Source: Chloroflexota bacterium
GTDB lineage: Bacteria; Chloroflexota; Anaerolineae; Aggregatilineales; J027
Direction: 5' to 3'
Assembly (NCBI GenBank): GCA_003697365.1
Contig: RFGP01000134.1
Coordinates: forward strand, 1 to 34,150
DNA length: 34,150 nucleotides
The notes under the pieces were generated by a model. It did no database searches. It was not told the DNA's origin and was given only the letters and a program-made list of their open reading frames with translations. Within the stretch, counting starts at the first letter, position 1, and each line of letters starts with the position of its first letter. The position numbers and the translations under genes are program-made. Of this stretch, positions 14,828-23,712 are shown piece by piece.

Positions 14828-15973
14828 TTGAAAAAAATACCATCAATTTTAATCTTATTATTGATAGCAAGTTTATTGAGCAGTTGCGCAGAAGGCGACA
14901 ATTCTGTTGCGGTCAAAGGTGCAGGCGATCCGTCTCTGTATATCATTCAGCAAGCACCTACATCAACTGCAGAAGTGCCTTTACCATCCCCTACTGCTAT
15001 TGCTGCAGTGGAGGTTCCTCCGCTGGCACCAATTACGCTCAACAATGCCGCGTCGCTTTCTGTCTTAACAAAGTTGCCCGCCCATGAGGGACAACTTCTC
15101 TTCGCTGATTTTCTCAATGATGATCAGGTGATTACTTTTGGTGTAGATGGCAAGCTAAATTTTTGGGACACGCGCGGATGGGTCTTAACCAATACAACGC
15201 AAATATTTAATAATGGTATTTTGGGCGCTTTGAGCGCGGATCGCTCATGGGCAATTTTGATCGGCGATAACAATCGGATGATACGTATACGCTTAAATGG
15301 CTCAGCTTTAAATACAGAAGGAGAGTATGTGCTCCTTAACACGCCAACCAGCATTAGCGTTGCTCCTGATGGGCGTGTAGCAGTAGGATTTGAGCGCGGC
15401 GAATTGCAGATTTTTTCATCAGATTTAAGCGAATTACTGCTCACTTTAACTTATGGCCGCCCACCAAACGATACCCAAGCCATCGCATGGAATCATGATA
15501 GCTCCATCCTTGTGACAGGGTATCCCGATAGTAGTATTGTTGTTTGGGATGCAGCTTCAGGTGAGCGCATTAATCGTCTACGCGAACATAGTGAGGGCAT
15601 CCAAACGTTGCGCTCTAGCCCAGATGGTCAATTTTTTATTAGTGGCGATAGCTCGAATTCGATCTTTTATTGGAACTTTGAGACGCTAACAGTGCAACAG
15701 TATGTTATTCGGGCGCATAGTCGCGATGTGGGAGATGTTGCTTTTCATCCAACCGAACTCATGTTAGCCACAACTGGGCAAGACGGCACCTTGCGTGTTT
15801 GGGATTGGCGCACTGCTGGTTCGGAAACAGCTGTGTATGTTTATGAAGCTGGGCCGACAGACTCAGGTTTTTGGACTCGTACACCTGCGTTTAGCCCCAA
15901 TCAAAACTATTTGATCATCAGCGATGATGATGGGGTGCTTACCGTGTTTATTGTTGCTGCTAATGCTGAATGA
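14828..15973 (+). CDS. Lipoprotein with WD40-type beta-propeller
   Basis: I place the start at the TTG 14828, because AAAGGAG is 7 bases upstream and the product then opens with a lipoprotein signal (MKKIPS, hydrophobic core, L17-S-S-C20 lipobox). An upstream in-frame start at 14807 would have no binding site. A Pro/Thr/Ser-rich linker (about 45-75) leads to a propeller of WD40-like blades: HEGQLLFADF...LNFWDTRG, HSEGIQTLRSSPDG...IFYWNFE and HSRDVGDVAFHPT...LRVWDWR are the clearest. The protein is 381 residues and is probably a membrane-tethered surface scaffold. It ends inside the convergent hypothetical gene (14-base overlap). Confidence 0.87.
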   Translation: MKKIPSILILLLIASLLSSCAEGDNSVAVKGAGDPSLYIIQQAPTSTAEVPLPSPTAIAAVEVPPLAPITLNNAASLSVLTKLPAHEGQLLFADFLNDDQVITFGVDGKLNFWDTRGWVLTNTTQIFNNGILGALSADRSWAILIGDNNRMIRIRLNGSALNTEGEYVLLNTPTSISVAPDGRVAVGFERGELQIFSSDLSELLLTLTYGRPPNDTQAIAWNHDSSILVTGYPDSSIVVWDAASGERINRLREHSEGIQTLRSSPDGQFFISGDSSNSIFYWNFETLTVQQYVIRAHSRDVGDVAFHPTELMLATTGQDGTLRVWDWRTAGSETAVYVYEAGPTDSGFWTRTPAFSPNQNYLIISDDDGVLTVFIVAANAE

Positions 15974-16607
15974 ACAAACGTCCTGTGAAGTATTTGAGTT
16001 GTGCAAAGATGCAAGCATCGCTGGCGGGGCTACCCACTGCGTTAACGAACATCCACACAACGCCAGAAGTGGGGGCGATGCCACCAGTGGGGAAGTGATG
16101 CAGCTCATTAGCGCTAAAATCGGGTTCAAACAAACTGCTCGGTGGCAACATTGACCCTTTGGCAACGCGCAACCCAACATTTCCGCCATAAGCAGCAGCA
16201 AAATAACAATCATCACCTGCATATTGTGCCGGCGCATAGTAGGCAGGTGTGGGTGATGCGCTGATGCCGCCAAATTGCGTGATGGGTGCACTAGCAGCAA
16301 GAGCTGATTGCTCTGAAAAATGCGCATCGTTGATTTCTGCATTTGCGGCACTTAACTCTGGGGCTTGGGTGTCGGTGTGGTTTTGCTCGCTCTCTATATC
16401 TGATACTATAATCGCGTTTGAGTCGTTGATTCGGTTGCTCATACCCTTCCCTGTATCGCTTCCGAAAAACGCGCTGACTATCACCCCTACTATGATAATC
16501 AGTGAAACCACACCGACACTTGCAACAATTAAGGTACGCTTGTGATTAAATCGCTCCATCGTATCCATCAGGGCCGCTTCTTCTTTCTTCCTACAATCTA
16601 TCTTCAT
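15960..16607 (-). CDS. Single-pass membrane-anchored hypothetical protein
   Basis: I do not recognise the family. A charged N-terminal tail (about 24 residues) is followed by one transmembrane helix at about 25-48 (TLIVASVGVVSLIIIVGVIVSAFFG), a long low-complexity Asp/Glu/Asn/Ala linker, and a compact C-terminal region (about 125-215) with two Cys (DDCYFAAAYGG near 135 and DACIFAQLK near 200) that could form a disulfide outside the cell. The start is uncertain: ATG 16607 has no clear binding site, while ATG 16568 (MDTMERFNHKR) has a GAAG-rich stretch upstream. It converges on the WD40 lipoprotein with a 14-base overlap. Confidence 0.68.
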   Translation of the reverse strand: MKIDCRKKEEAALMDTMERFNHKRTLIVASVGVVSLIIIVGVIVSAFFGSDTGKGMSNRINDSNAIIVSDIESEQNHTDTQAPELSAANAEINDAHFSEQSALAASAPITQFGGISASPTPAYYAPAQYAGDDCYFAAAYGGNVGLRVAKGSMLPPSSLFEPDFSANELHHFPTGGIAPTSGVVWMFVNAVGSPASDACIFAQLKYFTGRLFIQH

Positions 16608-16681
16608 GATACACGCAAAATAAACGTTTGTGTGTGAATTTTGTATGAATTTTTAAAATTAATCTTGAAAAGTGAAATTCA

Positions 16682-17095
16682 CTATTCCCCACGCCACAAT
16701 TCGCGCAAAACTTCTCGCGATTCTGGGGTATCAATGCGCGAGAGCACGTGATATGCAGCTTGGCGCGCAGCTTTGTCTTCAGAGATGAGGACATCTTTTA
16801 CATAAGGGATAGATTCATTACCGAAGCTCACTAATGCCCACCCAGCCGTAAAACGTACTGTGTAAGAAACATCATACAATGCATCAGCAAGCGCAGGAAT
16901 GGAGGCCGGATGATGTAAAATACTGAGCGTTTGCGCGGCTTGTTCGCGTACATCTGCGACGGGGTCTTGCAAAAGTCGCAATACATCGCCCAAGAAGTCA
17001 AGGTAATGATAGCGCGCTATCCAAATAAGTCCCGTTTCGCGATCTTTTGGCGCGCGGCTTTCAAGGTAACCCAATAAAATGTCGGGCGACATCAT
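16682..17095 (-). CDS. HEAT-repeat protein
   Basis: The 137-residue protein consists of about four HEAT/PBS-type helical repeats, for example DPVADVREQAAQTLSIL, then DVSYTVRFTAGWALVSFG, then SEDKAARQAAYHVLSRI. HEAT arrays bind other proteins; no catalytic motif is present. ATG 17095 is chosen because GGAGG lies 11 bases upstream; an open frame back to a TTG at 17170 has no site. It follows the histidine kinase by 82 bases on the same strand, so it may be co-transcribed and be a partner of it. Confidence 0.82.
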   Translation of the reverse strand: MMSPDILLGYLESRAPKDRETGLIWIARYHYLDFLGDVLRLLQDPVADVREQAAQTLSILHHPASIPALADALYDVSYTVRFTAGWALVSFGNESIPYVKDVLISEDKAARQAAYHVLSRIDTPESREVLRELWRGE

Positions 17096-17177
17096 GATTA
17101 GTTTGGCCTCCGTGTTACAAACGCTGTGTTTGATTTTATTAACTATAAACGGCTTTTGCTTGTGGCGCAATATCTAT

Positions 17178-19214
17178 TTACACTTGAGCAGCAAGTGGAA
17201 TTCGGAAGCCGAAGATGCTACCGCGTTCGGGCGCACTTTGATACCACACTTGCCCACGATGTCGTTCGGCAACTGTTTTAACGAGATAAAGCCCTAGACC
17301 AGTGCCTTTAATGTGTTCTGTGCCCGGTGTTTGCGCCCGATAAAAGCGCTCAAAGAGGCGTGCTTGTTTTTCTGGCGGAATGCCGTAACCATCGTCTTCT
17401 ACTTCAAACCAAAAATTGCCATCAATTGCGTTGGCACGGATGTAAATATTGCCACCTTCGGGGGTATATTTTAACGCATTGCCGATCAAATTTTGGAGTG
17501 CTTGCCCCAATTGCGTTTGGTCTCCTAAGACCCAACATTCTTCAATAGGAATATTGACGTGTATTGTTTGCTGCTTTAGTTGTGCTTCATTCTGAGCATA
17601 GCTAATGAGTTCGTGCAATACTGCGATAATATCAAGCGGTTGCATGGGCGCTTCAAGAAGTGTTTCTACCTTCTCCAGCACTAAAATATCAGCCACGAGA
17701 TCATTCATAGTTTGAATGCTGCGTTCAAGGGCTTCAAAATACATTTCTTGCTCTTCAGTAGGCAAGCTTATGCTTTCGCGCAACAATGATAAATAACCAA
17801 CTAAGAGATGAATGGGGCTCTTTAAATCATGCGAGACCCGCTGGATCATCTCACTTTTCGCTTCTTGTAATTGTTGAATATTACGATATAGCGCCGCTTG
17901 ATGTAAAACGGTCATCAGATAGATCGCCAAACTTTGAGCAACGGCAATGTCATCTGACAGAAAGCGTCGATTCAAATTGTCATGGCATACAAAAACCACG
18001 CCTTTTAATTGTTCGACTTGCAATAACGGGAACACGAGCATTGCTAGTGGTGAGACAACATTGAGCTCTTCTAATAATGGGCTATCGCTGTTCAGCTTAT
18101 GCCGATCAATCACATCAGCAGTGGTGAGTGCTTTACCAAGCTCAGTGAATCGATTGAGATCAATAATGGTGCCATGCGTGGGGATGTATGCATCAAGCGA
18201 GAAGGTCGCATAACGTCCGCGTACAATTAACTGGTGGCGTTCTTGGTCATAGTCACAAGCAAAAGCACCCTCAACTTCTAATAAGTTCGCCAACCCCCAT
18301 GCACCTAATTCAAATGCATCTTCTTGATCAATAATATCAGTGATGGAAATGCTGATTTTATAAAGGTTATTCATTTGGCGGATATGATATTGCCTGCGTT
18401 CTTGGGCTTGTACTTTTTCTAGGGCAACCACAAGCCGCTCAGATAAATAGCGCAAGAAGCGCAACATATCTACAGAAGGGGGCAATATGGGCATTCCTTC
18501 AATGCTAATGAAGCCTTTGCGTTCGCCCTTATTTTCGAGCGCTAGCATAAATTGCCGATTGGTAACATCAATGGCGGTCGGTATCTTTGCCTTCTTTTTG
18601 CCAAATAAATCTCCCAATATTCCTGCTTGTGTTTCAATTGCTGAGAGAGGAATTTCAGGAGGCACAAAACTCAGACGACCGACCCTATGCATTACTTTTA
18701 TTGTGTCCCCATCAATGCCAGCCCAAGCGATCAAGCAGCCACTAGCGCCTGTGCGCCGCAAAAGGACATCTGTTACGAGTTCGAGCAATTCTTGGAGCGA
18801 ACTGCATTCGGCTATTTCGCGCTCTAGGCGCATGAAACTTGTGGCCTCAAGAATTTTTTCATGCCGTTGGCGAGAAAACTCAATTACACGAAGCAAGCGC
18901 TTATGATTGAGGTCAGCCGCGTGCAATACTTCTTGCACGCCTTCGCGCACGAGCTCTAGCTCATATTCATCGTTTCCGCTGGGGCCAAGAGCAAGGATCA
19001 TTGGTTCGTCAGTTTCATTGCGGATGCGACGTAATAGCTGTTGATCAGGAGGAATAAAAATTATATCAATATAATGCTCAGCAATTAATTCTTCAAGATG
19101 GCCTTCATACTGAGGTTGTAAAATACTAACTTTTTGCTGGTAAATTGTTCGGAGCATTTCAACCAGTTCTTGTTGCGCCATATTGTCATCTAAAGCAACA
19201 AGGATTGTGAGCAT
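17178..19214 (-). CDS. Sensor histidine kinase with pseudo-receiver and GAF-like regions
   Basis: The 678-residue cytoplasmic protein begins with a receiver-like fold (1 to about 115; TILVALDD, then DIIFIPP and a helix). The usual phosphoacceptor Asp position is Pro55, so this domain should not be phosphorylated. Two GAF-like regions follow (about 135-265 and 285-445). The kinase core is complete: HisKA with His462 (RVSHDLKSP), an N-box NLIGNALKYTPEGG, and G1/G2 boxes DDGYGIPPEKQ and GTGLGLYLVKTVAERHRG. No transmembrane segment is visible, so it senses inside the cell. A GGGAG site lies 8 bases before the ATG. No cognate response regulator is in the window; the HEAT protein is the next gene. 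Confidence 0.92.
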   Translation of the reverse strand: MLTILVALDDNMAQQELVEMLRTIYQQKVSILQPQYEGHLEELIAEHYIDIIFIPPDQQLLRRIRNETDEPMILALGPSGNDEYELELVREGVQEVLHAADLNHKRLLRVIEFSRQRHEKILEATSFMRLEREIAECSSLQELLELVTDVLLRRTGASGCLIAWAGIDGDTIKVMHRVGRLSFVPPEIPLSAIETQAGILGDLFGKKKAKIPTAIDVTNRQFMLALENKGERKGFISIEGMPILPPSVDMLRFLRYLSERLVVALEKVQAQERRQYHIRQMNNLYKISISITDIIDQEDAFELGAWGLANLLEVEGAFACDYDQERHQLIVRGRYATFSLDAYIPTHGTIIDLNRFTELGKALTTADVIDRHKLNSDSPLLEELNVVSPLAMLVFPLLQVEQLKGVVFVCHDNLNRRFLSDDIAVAQSLAIYLMTVLHQAALYRNIQQLQEAKSEMIQRVSHDLKSPIHLLVGYLSLLRESISLPTEEQEMYFEALERSIQTMNDLVADILVLEKVETLLEAPMQPLDIIAVLHELISYAQNEAQLKQQTIHVNIPIEECWVLGDQTQLGQALQNLIGNALKYTPEGGNIYIRANAIDGNFWFEVEDDGYGIPPEKQARLFERFYRAQTPGTEHIKGTGLGLYLVKTVAERHRGQVWYQSAPERGSIFGFRIPLAAQV

Positions 19215-19299
19215 CCGAACAACTCCCTTAATGTCATAAATAGTTTATTGATGAGACAACCCATTTTCATTATACAATAATTTTTTCAATACTCAAAAG

Positions 19300-21396
19300 T
19301 TATTCAATATAAGCGCGTATTTCATTCACTAGGGCAGGGTGGAAATTGAGCGTCAAGATTTGCAAGGCCTCAATATCCTCACCGCTGATATGCTTACCGT
19401 AATGTTGAATGAGTTCATCCAACACGAAGTTATCATAATCCAATTTGCGATGACGCGCGTCTTGGTCGAGCGTATCCGCAACCAATTCATATAGGCGTTC
19501 TAGATTTGTCTCTTTGCCTTCTAAGCGGCGCAATGCATCAAGGATCATCGCCGTTGCATAGGGCCATTGTTGGCTCAGCAATAGCCATAAAATTACTTTA
19601 GGGGGCGATATTTGAGATAAAGGTGGGTCTTGCCGAGATGCCACTGTGCGAACCAAACGATATACATTCACCAAGCGCTTAATATGACGTGGTGTTGGGT
19701 CCATATAGCGGCTAAAAGAACGAAATGCATTGCGTTCGGCATAAGTAAAGGGTTGAAGGACTAAATCCTCATCGCGCACGTCATTGTCGTTGGGTGCATT
19801 CAACTTGGCGAAATCAATATCCACAGCCGTTGCTCCGACGAAAATGCCGTCATCATCATCTTCTATATCATCATCTCGGCGAATGACATCCCCTATTCGA
19901 TTTAACAAAGGAACGCGGAATATGCCAGTTGTAATAGCTTGTTCTTGTGTGGGCGCTTGAATGAGAGTATTAAGATAGTTGTATAAGTCGCGAGGGCGCG
20001 CTTTGGGCACGTTGAAAGGCAACTGCACAATTTTATCTAAATATTCATATCCACTAATGCCGGCTTTAATGAGCGTGTTTTCATAATTGGCTTCAATGAT
20101 CGCAGCGACAACGCGCGTATCTATTGCCATGAAGACCACAAATTGCTTAAATGCTAACAATAAGTTAATGGCTTCTAACACTTCAATGACGCGATCAGGT
20201 TTGCAACGATCTAAATCATCAATAAAAACAGCAATGCGCGTATTGGGCGGCAGTGCATCAACCATTTTATGCATATCTTCATAAATGCGCGCCATTGTAT
20301 TGCGCTCGCGATCGCGTTCGGACAAGATACTCGTGATAAAGCGCCGATCTCGATAGCTACGTGTGCTGCTAGAGATTAACGTGGCCATTTGTCGGCTTTG
20401 CGGGGTAGCAATGACGCGCGCTAGATCACGCAGCAAAACCACGAACACTGGCAACCCCAATAATGCCAAAGTATCCGCTAAGAAATCGGCTTGAATTTGA
20501 GTCAAAATGACGTAGAGCGCAACACCAACCGCTGCCAGCAAAACTAAGATATACACAACTTGACGAATAAGTCTTCGCCACTCGCGGGCAAGATTGCGCG
20601 AGATGACAAAGCGAATTTTCTCAAAACCCTTGAATTGATCTTCGATTTTCTTAAAGATGATTTGTACTAAGTTTGCCCATAAGATGTCACTGGCATTATA
20701 TGCCCACGCATCAAACTCAACAGACAGGACGCGCATCGGTACGTTATCCGAGTATTGACCACGCTGCCGACGGATGGCTTCTTCATGGTGATCCATCATG
20801 CGTTGAAGCTCGCGTTCAATTTGATGCAACAAAAAAGTTTTGCCCGTTCCCCATGCACCATAGATGCCAACGGTGAGTGGGGGGGTCACTTGAGGATTCA
20901 TTGCCATTTGGGCAAAGGCAATCGCATAATCTTTAAATCCTAAGTGGTCATCACCATCAGGCAGGTCATTCATAGTAATTGGAGAGGCTCGTCGCGTTTG
21001 TTCGCTGCCATTTTGTTCGATCTGTGCAATGCTATTCAGCAACTGTTCAGAATTTTTGCCATCGATGTTATTGGTAATAACAATTGTCGGGAAGCTGCGG
21101 ATGATATTAGGCAAATTGATACTTTCTACCAAGACGTTCACAATGGGCATCCCATTGACCACTGCCCAATCAATGACGTTTTCCCAGTGCTTGGTTTTGG
21201 TGGCATTGCGCGAAACGACATTGATCACTGCGTTACATTGTTCAAGTACGTTGCGCATTATGGTAGCTTGCCAATCACGAGTTACGCCGGGTTGGGGCGT
21301 ATCAATCCAAACTTGGTGGCCTGCTTTTTCTAATGTGCGCCCAATTTCGCTAACAATTTGTTGGTCGCTATCCGCATAGTTGATGAACAAGCGCAT
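19300..21396 (-). CDS. TIR-KAP fusion: TIR-like domain plus membrane-inserted P-loop NTPase
   Basis: Residues 1 to about 130 form a TIR-like domain (RLFINYADSD at the start, GHQVWIDTP near 26-34, CNAVINVVSRNATKTKHW). The Trp at 71 is followed by Glu72, but the position four residues after it (where the catalytic Glu normally sits) is Ile75, so enzymatic activity is doubtful. A KAP-type NTPase follows: Walker A G180-AWGTG-K186-T187, FDAWAYN near 228-234, two transmembrane helices inserted at about 279-300 and 305-323, Walker B IAVFIDDLDRC at 388-398. A strongly acidic stretch lies near 500 and a helical C-terminus follows. KAP NTPases are membrane ATPases, and PifA of plasmid F, which excludes phage T7, is a member. 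GGGAG lies 13 bases upstream of the ATG. Confidence 0.9.
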   Translation of the reverse strand: MRLFINYADSDQQIVSEIGRTLEKAGHQVWIDTPQPGVTRDWQATIMRNVLEQCNAVINVVSRNATKTKHWENVIDWAVVNGMPIVNVLVESINLPNIIRSFPTIVITNNIDGKNSEQLLNSIAQIEQNGSEQTRRASPITMNDLPDGDDHLGFKDYAIAFAQMAMNPQVTPPLTVGIYGAWGTGKTFLLHQIERELQRMMDHHEEAIRRQRGQYSDNVPMRVLSVEFDAWAYNASDILWANLVQIIFKKIEDQFKGFEKIRFVISRNLAREWRRLIRQVVYILVLLAAVGVALYVILTQIQADFLADTLALLGLPVFVVLLRDLARVIATPQSRQMATLISSSTRSYRDRRFITSILSERDRERNTMARIYEDMHKMVDALPPNTRIAVFIDDLDRCKPDRVIEVLEAINLLLAFKQFVVFMAIDTRVVAAIIEANYENTLIKAGISGYEYLDKIVQLPFNVPKARPRDLYNYLNTLIQAPTQEQAITTGIFRVPLLNRIGDVIRRDDDIEDDDDGIFVGATAVDIDFAKLNAPNDNDVRDEDLVLQPFTYAERNAFRSFSRYMDPTPRHIKRLVNVYRLVRTVASRQDPPLSQISPPKVILWLLLSQQWPYATAMILDALRRLEGKETNLERLYELVADTLDQDARHRKLDYDNFVLDELIQHYGKHISGEDIEALQILTLNFHPALVNEIRAYIE

Positions 21397-21497
21397 GGTT
21401 TATGATGCTCCCTTATTTTGCAAAACCTGTTATTAGGATAACACGGCGCGCATTTTTGTGCATACTTTAATAGAAATCAAAAAAATATGAAATTTAT

Positions 21498-21511
21498 CCC
21501 AAAATTTTGGG
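21498..21511. promoter_or_regulatory. 14-bp perfect palindrome, operator candidate
   Basis: CCCAAAATTTTGGG is self-complementary and ends 7 bases before the candidate -35 box of the plus-strand gene. It lies in the divergent gap between the TIR-KAP gene and the HEAT/TM gene, a usual place for a dimeric repressor or activator. It could regulate either gene. Confidence 0.4.
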
Positions 21512-21518
21512 GGAATCA

Positions 21519-21548
21519 TTGGCTATTTATTTCTGTATCCTTTATAAT
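21519..21548 (+). promoter_or_regulatory. Candidate promoter of the HEAT/TPR/TM gene
   Basis: TTGGCT (21519-21524) and a perfect TATAAT (21543-21548) are 18 bases apart, giving a leader of about 43 bases before the ATG at 21598. Confidence 0.5.
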
Positions 21549-21597
21549 TTGAATTAGAACTCATCTATCATTAATGCATTAGGGGAATCTTATATCA

Positions 21598-22890
21598 ATG
21601 CTTAATCTGCGCGAGTTAGCCGAACTTCTAAAAAGCAACGATCGCGAAATTCGTAAACAAGCGATTATGACGCTTGCCAACAGTAAAGACCCGCGTGCAC
21701 TAAAAGCATTGCAATGGGCTTATAAAAACGACCCTGATCCAATGTTACAAGATTTGGCTTTGCGTGGCGCGAAGTTTATCAAAGAAAAAGCTGCAACGAC
21801 GCAAAAACCTAAACAACAGGGCTACGTTCCTCCATGGGAGCAACCCGCCTCAGCAGCAGTTGCCAAGTCGCCATTTATGGAAACCCCACCTCCTCCAACA
21901 AGCGCAACACCCTCCCCAAAAGTAGCACCATTTGATGGGGTGGATTTAAAGAAAGAGCTTGAAGAAGAAGAAGTGTCGCCACGCGATGAGCAAAAGGCGC
22001 GCGTATTGGTGGATCGTGCAATTGACTTCAAACTTCGAGGCGAACATCATAAGGCTATTGATGCGTTAATACAGGCTTTTGCACTCAATCCTAAATTACG
22101 TCATGATGGTATTGCTGTTGGTTTAGCATCTGATTTATTAGAGCTGCCACGTGAAAAAGCTGTTGCCATGCTGATGAACAAAGTCGCACGTGAAAACCTC
22201 ACACAAACTGTGCGCGGCAAGATGAAGACGCAAGCCAAAGCTCAGAAAAAAGAAAGCCAAGAGGACGAAGTCTTTAATGGCATTTTTTGGGGCACGATTT
22301 ACTTTATCTTGTGGTTTGTCTTGATCGTTGCTGTGTTGATGTTCCTCATTGAGTTGTTTACCAATTCGTCATTTATCGACAGCGTTTTTGAGCAAGCCTA
22401 TAACGATCCAACATTAACCACAGAGGAACAAGCCGAAATTAGCGTCCTTGAAACTCAAGTAAATGAGCTGCAGACAGAGCTTGATCGCGTTGGTGCGGCG
22501 GTATCAGTTGCTGTGGGGCTTTTTGCTGCGCTCTATCAGACTTTTTTGACCGTTATCCTTGCAGCTTCTGTGCATATCGTAGCGAAGGCGATTATGGGGC
22601 AAGGAACATGGTGGGGATTTTTCGCGCGTCTTGTTCAGTTTTATATGATCGTGTGGGGATCGCTGTTTGCGCTGATGGTGGCGCTTTTTACACCATTAAG
22701 TTTTCTCGCTTTTGTGGGATTGTGCTTGTTTGTGCCGATGTCGTTCTTCTTTTATGTCATGCTCATTAATCGCTATTATCAGATTGGCGTTGGCTTTAGC
22801 GTTGTCGTTGCCTTCATCAGCGGCTTTTTATATAATGTGGCAACCTCGCTCATTCCCACTTTGATTGAAGCGCTTATTGGTCTTTTCTAG
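21598..22890 (+). CDS. HEAT/TPR protein with multi-pass membrane C-terminus (Yip1-like)
   Basis: Residues 1-63 form a HEAT-like pair, followed by a Pro-rich linker (about 75-110), an acidic stretch, and a TPR-like hairpin at about 132-165 (KARVLVDRAIDFKLRGEHHKA). The second half has five predicted membrane helices at about 229-253, 305-330, 343-362, 365-388 and 396-415; a coiled segment rich in Glu (about 275-297) lies between the first two. The helix cluster from 305, with GQGTWWGFFARLVQ and INRYYQIG, resembles the YIP1 family. No enzymatic motif is seen. AGGGGA lies about 12 bases before the start. It is transcribed away from the TIR-KAP gene and may anchor a helical scaffold to the membrane. 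Confidence 0.8.
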   Translation: MLNLRELAELLKSNDREIRKQAIMTLANSKDPRALKALQWAYKNDPDPMLQDLALRGAKFIKEKAATTQKPKQQGYVPPWEQPASAAVAKSPFMETPPPPTSATPSPKVAPFDGVDLKKELEEEEVSPRDEQKARVLVDRAIDFKLRGEHHKAIDALIQAFALNPKLRHDGIAVGLASDLLELPREKAVAMLMNKVARENLTQTVRGKMKTQAKAQKKESQEDEVFNGIFWGTIYFILWFVLIVAVLMFLIELFTNSSFIDSVFEQAYNDPTLTTEEQAEISVLETQVNELQTELDRVGAAVSVAVGLFAALYQTFLTVILAASVHIVAKAIMGQGTWWGFFARLVQFYMIVWGSLFALMVALFTPLSFLAFVGLCLFVPMSFFFYVMLINRYYQIGVGFSVVVAFISGFLYNVATSLIPTLIEALIGLF

Positions 22891-22899
22891 ACCATCATG

Positions 22900-22935
22900 A
22901 ACATGTGGCACGGATACCTCACAGTGCCACATGTT
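22900..22935 (+). terminator. Long hairpin after the HEAT/TM gene
   Basis: AACATGTGGCAC (22900-22911) pairs perfectly with GTGCCACATGTT (22924-22935) around a 12-base loop; a short T-rich stretch (TGTTCCT) follows. It begins 10 bases after the stop and is likely the transcription terminator. Confidence 0.75.
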
Positions 22936-23022
22936 TGTTCCTCCAACTTTTCTTTACAAATTTTTTGAATTTCATGACATTTATCATAAGTGTTTGATGC
23001 AATTCAGCGTTCTAATTGGCGG

Positions 23023-23028
23023 TATAAT
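23023..23028 (+). promoter_or_regulatory. TATAAT -10 element before the small two-TM gene
   Basis: A perfect TATAAT lies 45 bases before ATG 23073. An ATG at 23040 would be almost at the transcript start, which supports choosing 23073. I see no convincing -35 box at 16-19 bases. Confidence 0.4.
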
Positions 23029-23072
23029 ATGAACAAAATATGAACGGCGTTGTAAATCAGGACGGGGAAACC

Positions 23073-23501
23073 ATGATCACTCACAGATTCAGCACATCCT
23101 TAAGCGTTCCAGAGTGTCAAATCCGCCTGCAACGCTTTATTGACACCATGTACATGTCCAATCGATTTGGTCTGTCGTGGCATAAAGACCCGAAGGACAC
23201 ATGGTGTCAGCTCGAAGATTGGACGGGCGCACATTTCAATTTGCATCTTGTGCCCCATGATGATCATACAGATGTGATCATTGAAGCGCATCAGATGCTA
23301 CAACGCTGGTTCATAGCAGCATTGCTCGCTCTATTGGTACTTAATATTATTTTGCTCTACGTACAAAGTGTGTGGTTTGTCCCCGTCTTGATGGGCTTAG
23401 TAGGGGGACTTGTAACTCTCTATGCCCATTATCGATATTTACGTAATCTTGAAATCCAAGTCGTGCGACGTGTGCAGATGGCGTTGCCGATTGATGGATG
23501 A
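23073..23501 (+). CDS. Two-TM hypothetical protein
   Basis: I do not recognise the family. The first 75 residues are soluble (Trp36, Cys45 and Trp50 are the most distinctive), then two membrane helices at about 79-98 and 101-120, then a short basic tail (RYLRNLEIQVVRRV). The start at 23073 is favoured by GGGGA 5 bases upstream, over the ATG at 23040 that sits within the promoter region. The fold is probably an N-terminal alpha/beta domain on the cytoplasmic side of a membrane hairpin. It lies upstream of the haem sensor gene, separated by a hairpin. Confidence 0.7.
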   Translation: MITHRFSTSLSVPECQIRLQRFIDTMYMSNRFGLSWHKDPKDTWCQLEDWTGAHFNLHLVPHDDHTDVIIEAHQMLQRWFIAALLALLVLNIILLYVQSVWFVPVLMGLVGGLVTLYAHYRYLRNLEIQVVRRVQMALPIDG

Positions 23502-23559
23502 TGGCCCTTCATTTGGTCATTGGTGTTTGTACTACCTCCATAACGCATCCAGACCCTGT

Positions 23560-23597
23560 GGAATTGGTGAGAAGGCATCCTCGCCCTCGCCAATTCC
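23560..23597 (+). terminator. 12-bp hairpin between the two-TM and haem sensor genes
   Basis: GGAATTGGTGAG (23560-23571) pairs with CTCGCCAATTCC (23586-23597) with one G-U pair; the loop is 14 bases. No T-run follows. It may terminate the upstream gene or act as an element in the leader of the next one. Confidence 0.45.
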
Positions 23598-23712
23598 CTT
23601 ACTGCTAGTGCGTTATTCTTTTTCCCACGTATAGCACCCAAAGTTGCGTTTCTGACGACAAAAATTATAATGATCGCACAGTTTATGAGCGTAGGTGAAG
23701 GACACACAAGCC

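Noticed and set aside
15863-16351. 162-codon minus-strand frame overlapping the WD40 and membrane-anchored genes
   Set aside because: It lies out of frame on the gene at 15960-16607, whose membrane helix and composition are more convincing.
20944-21379. Two long plus-strand frames across the TIR domain
   Set aside because: They are antisense to a clear TIR domain with conserved motifs, and have no initiation signals.
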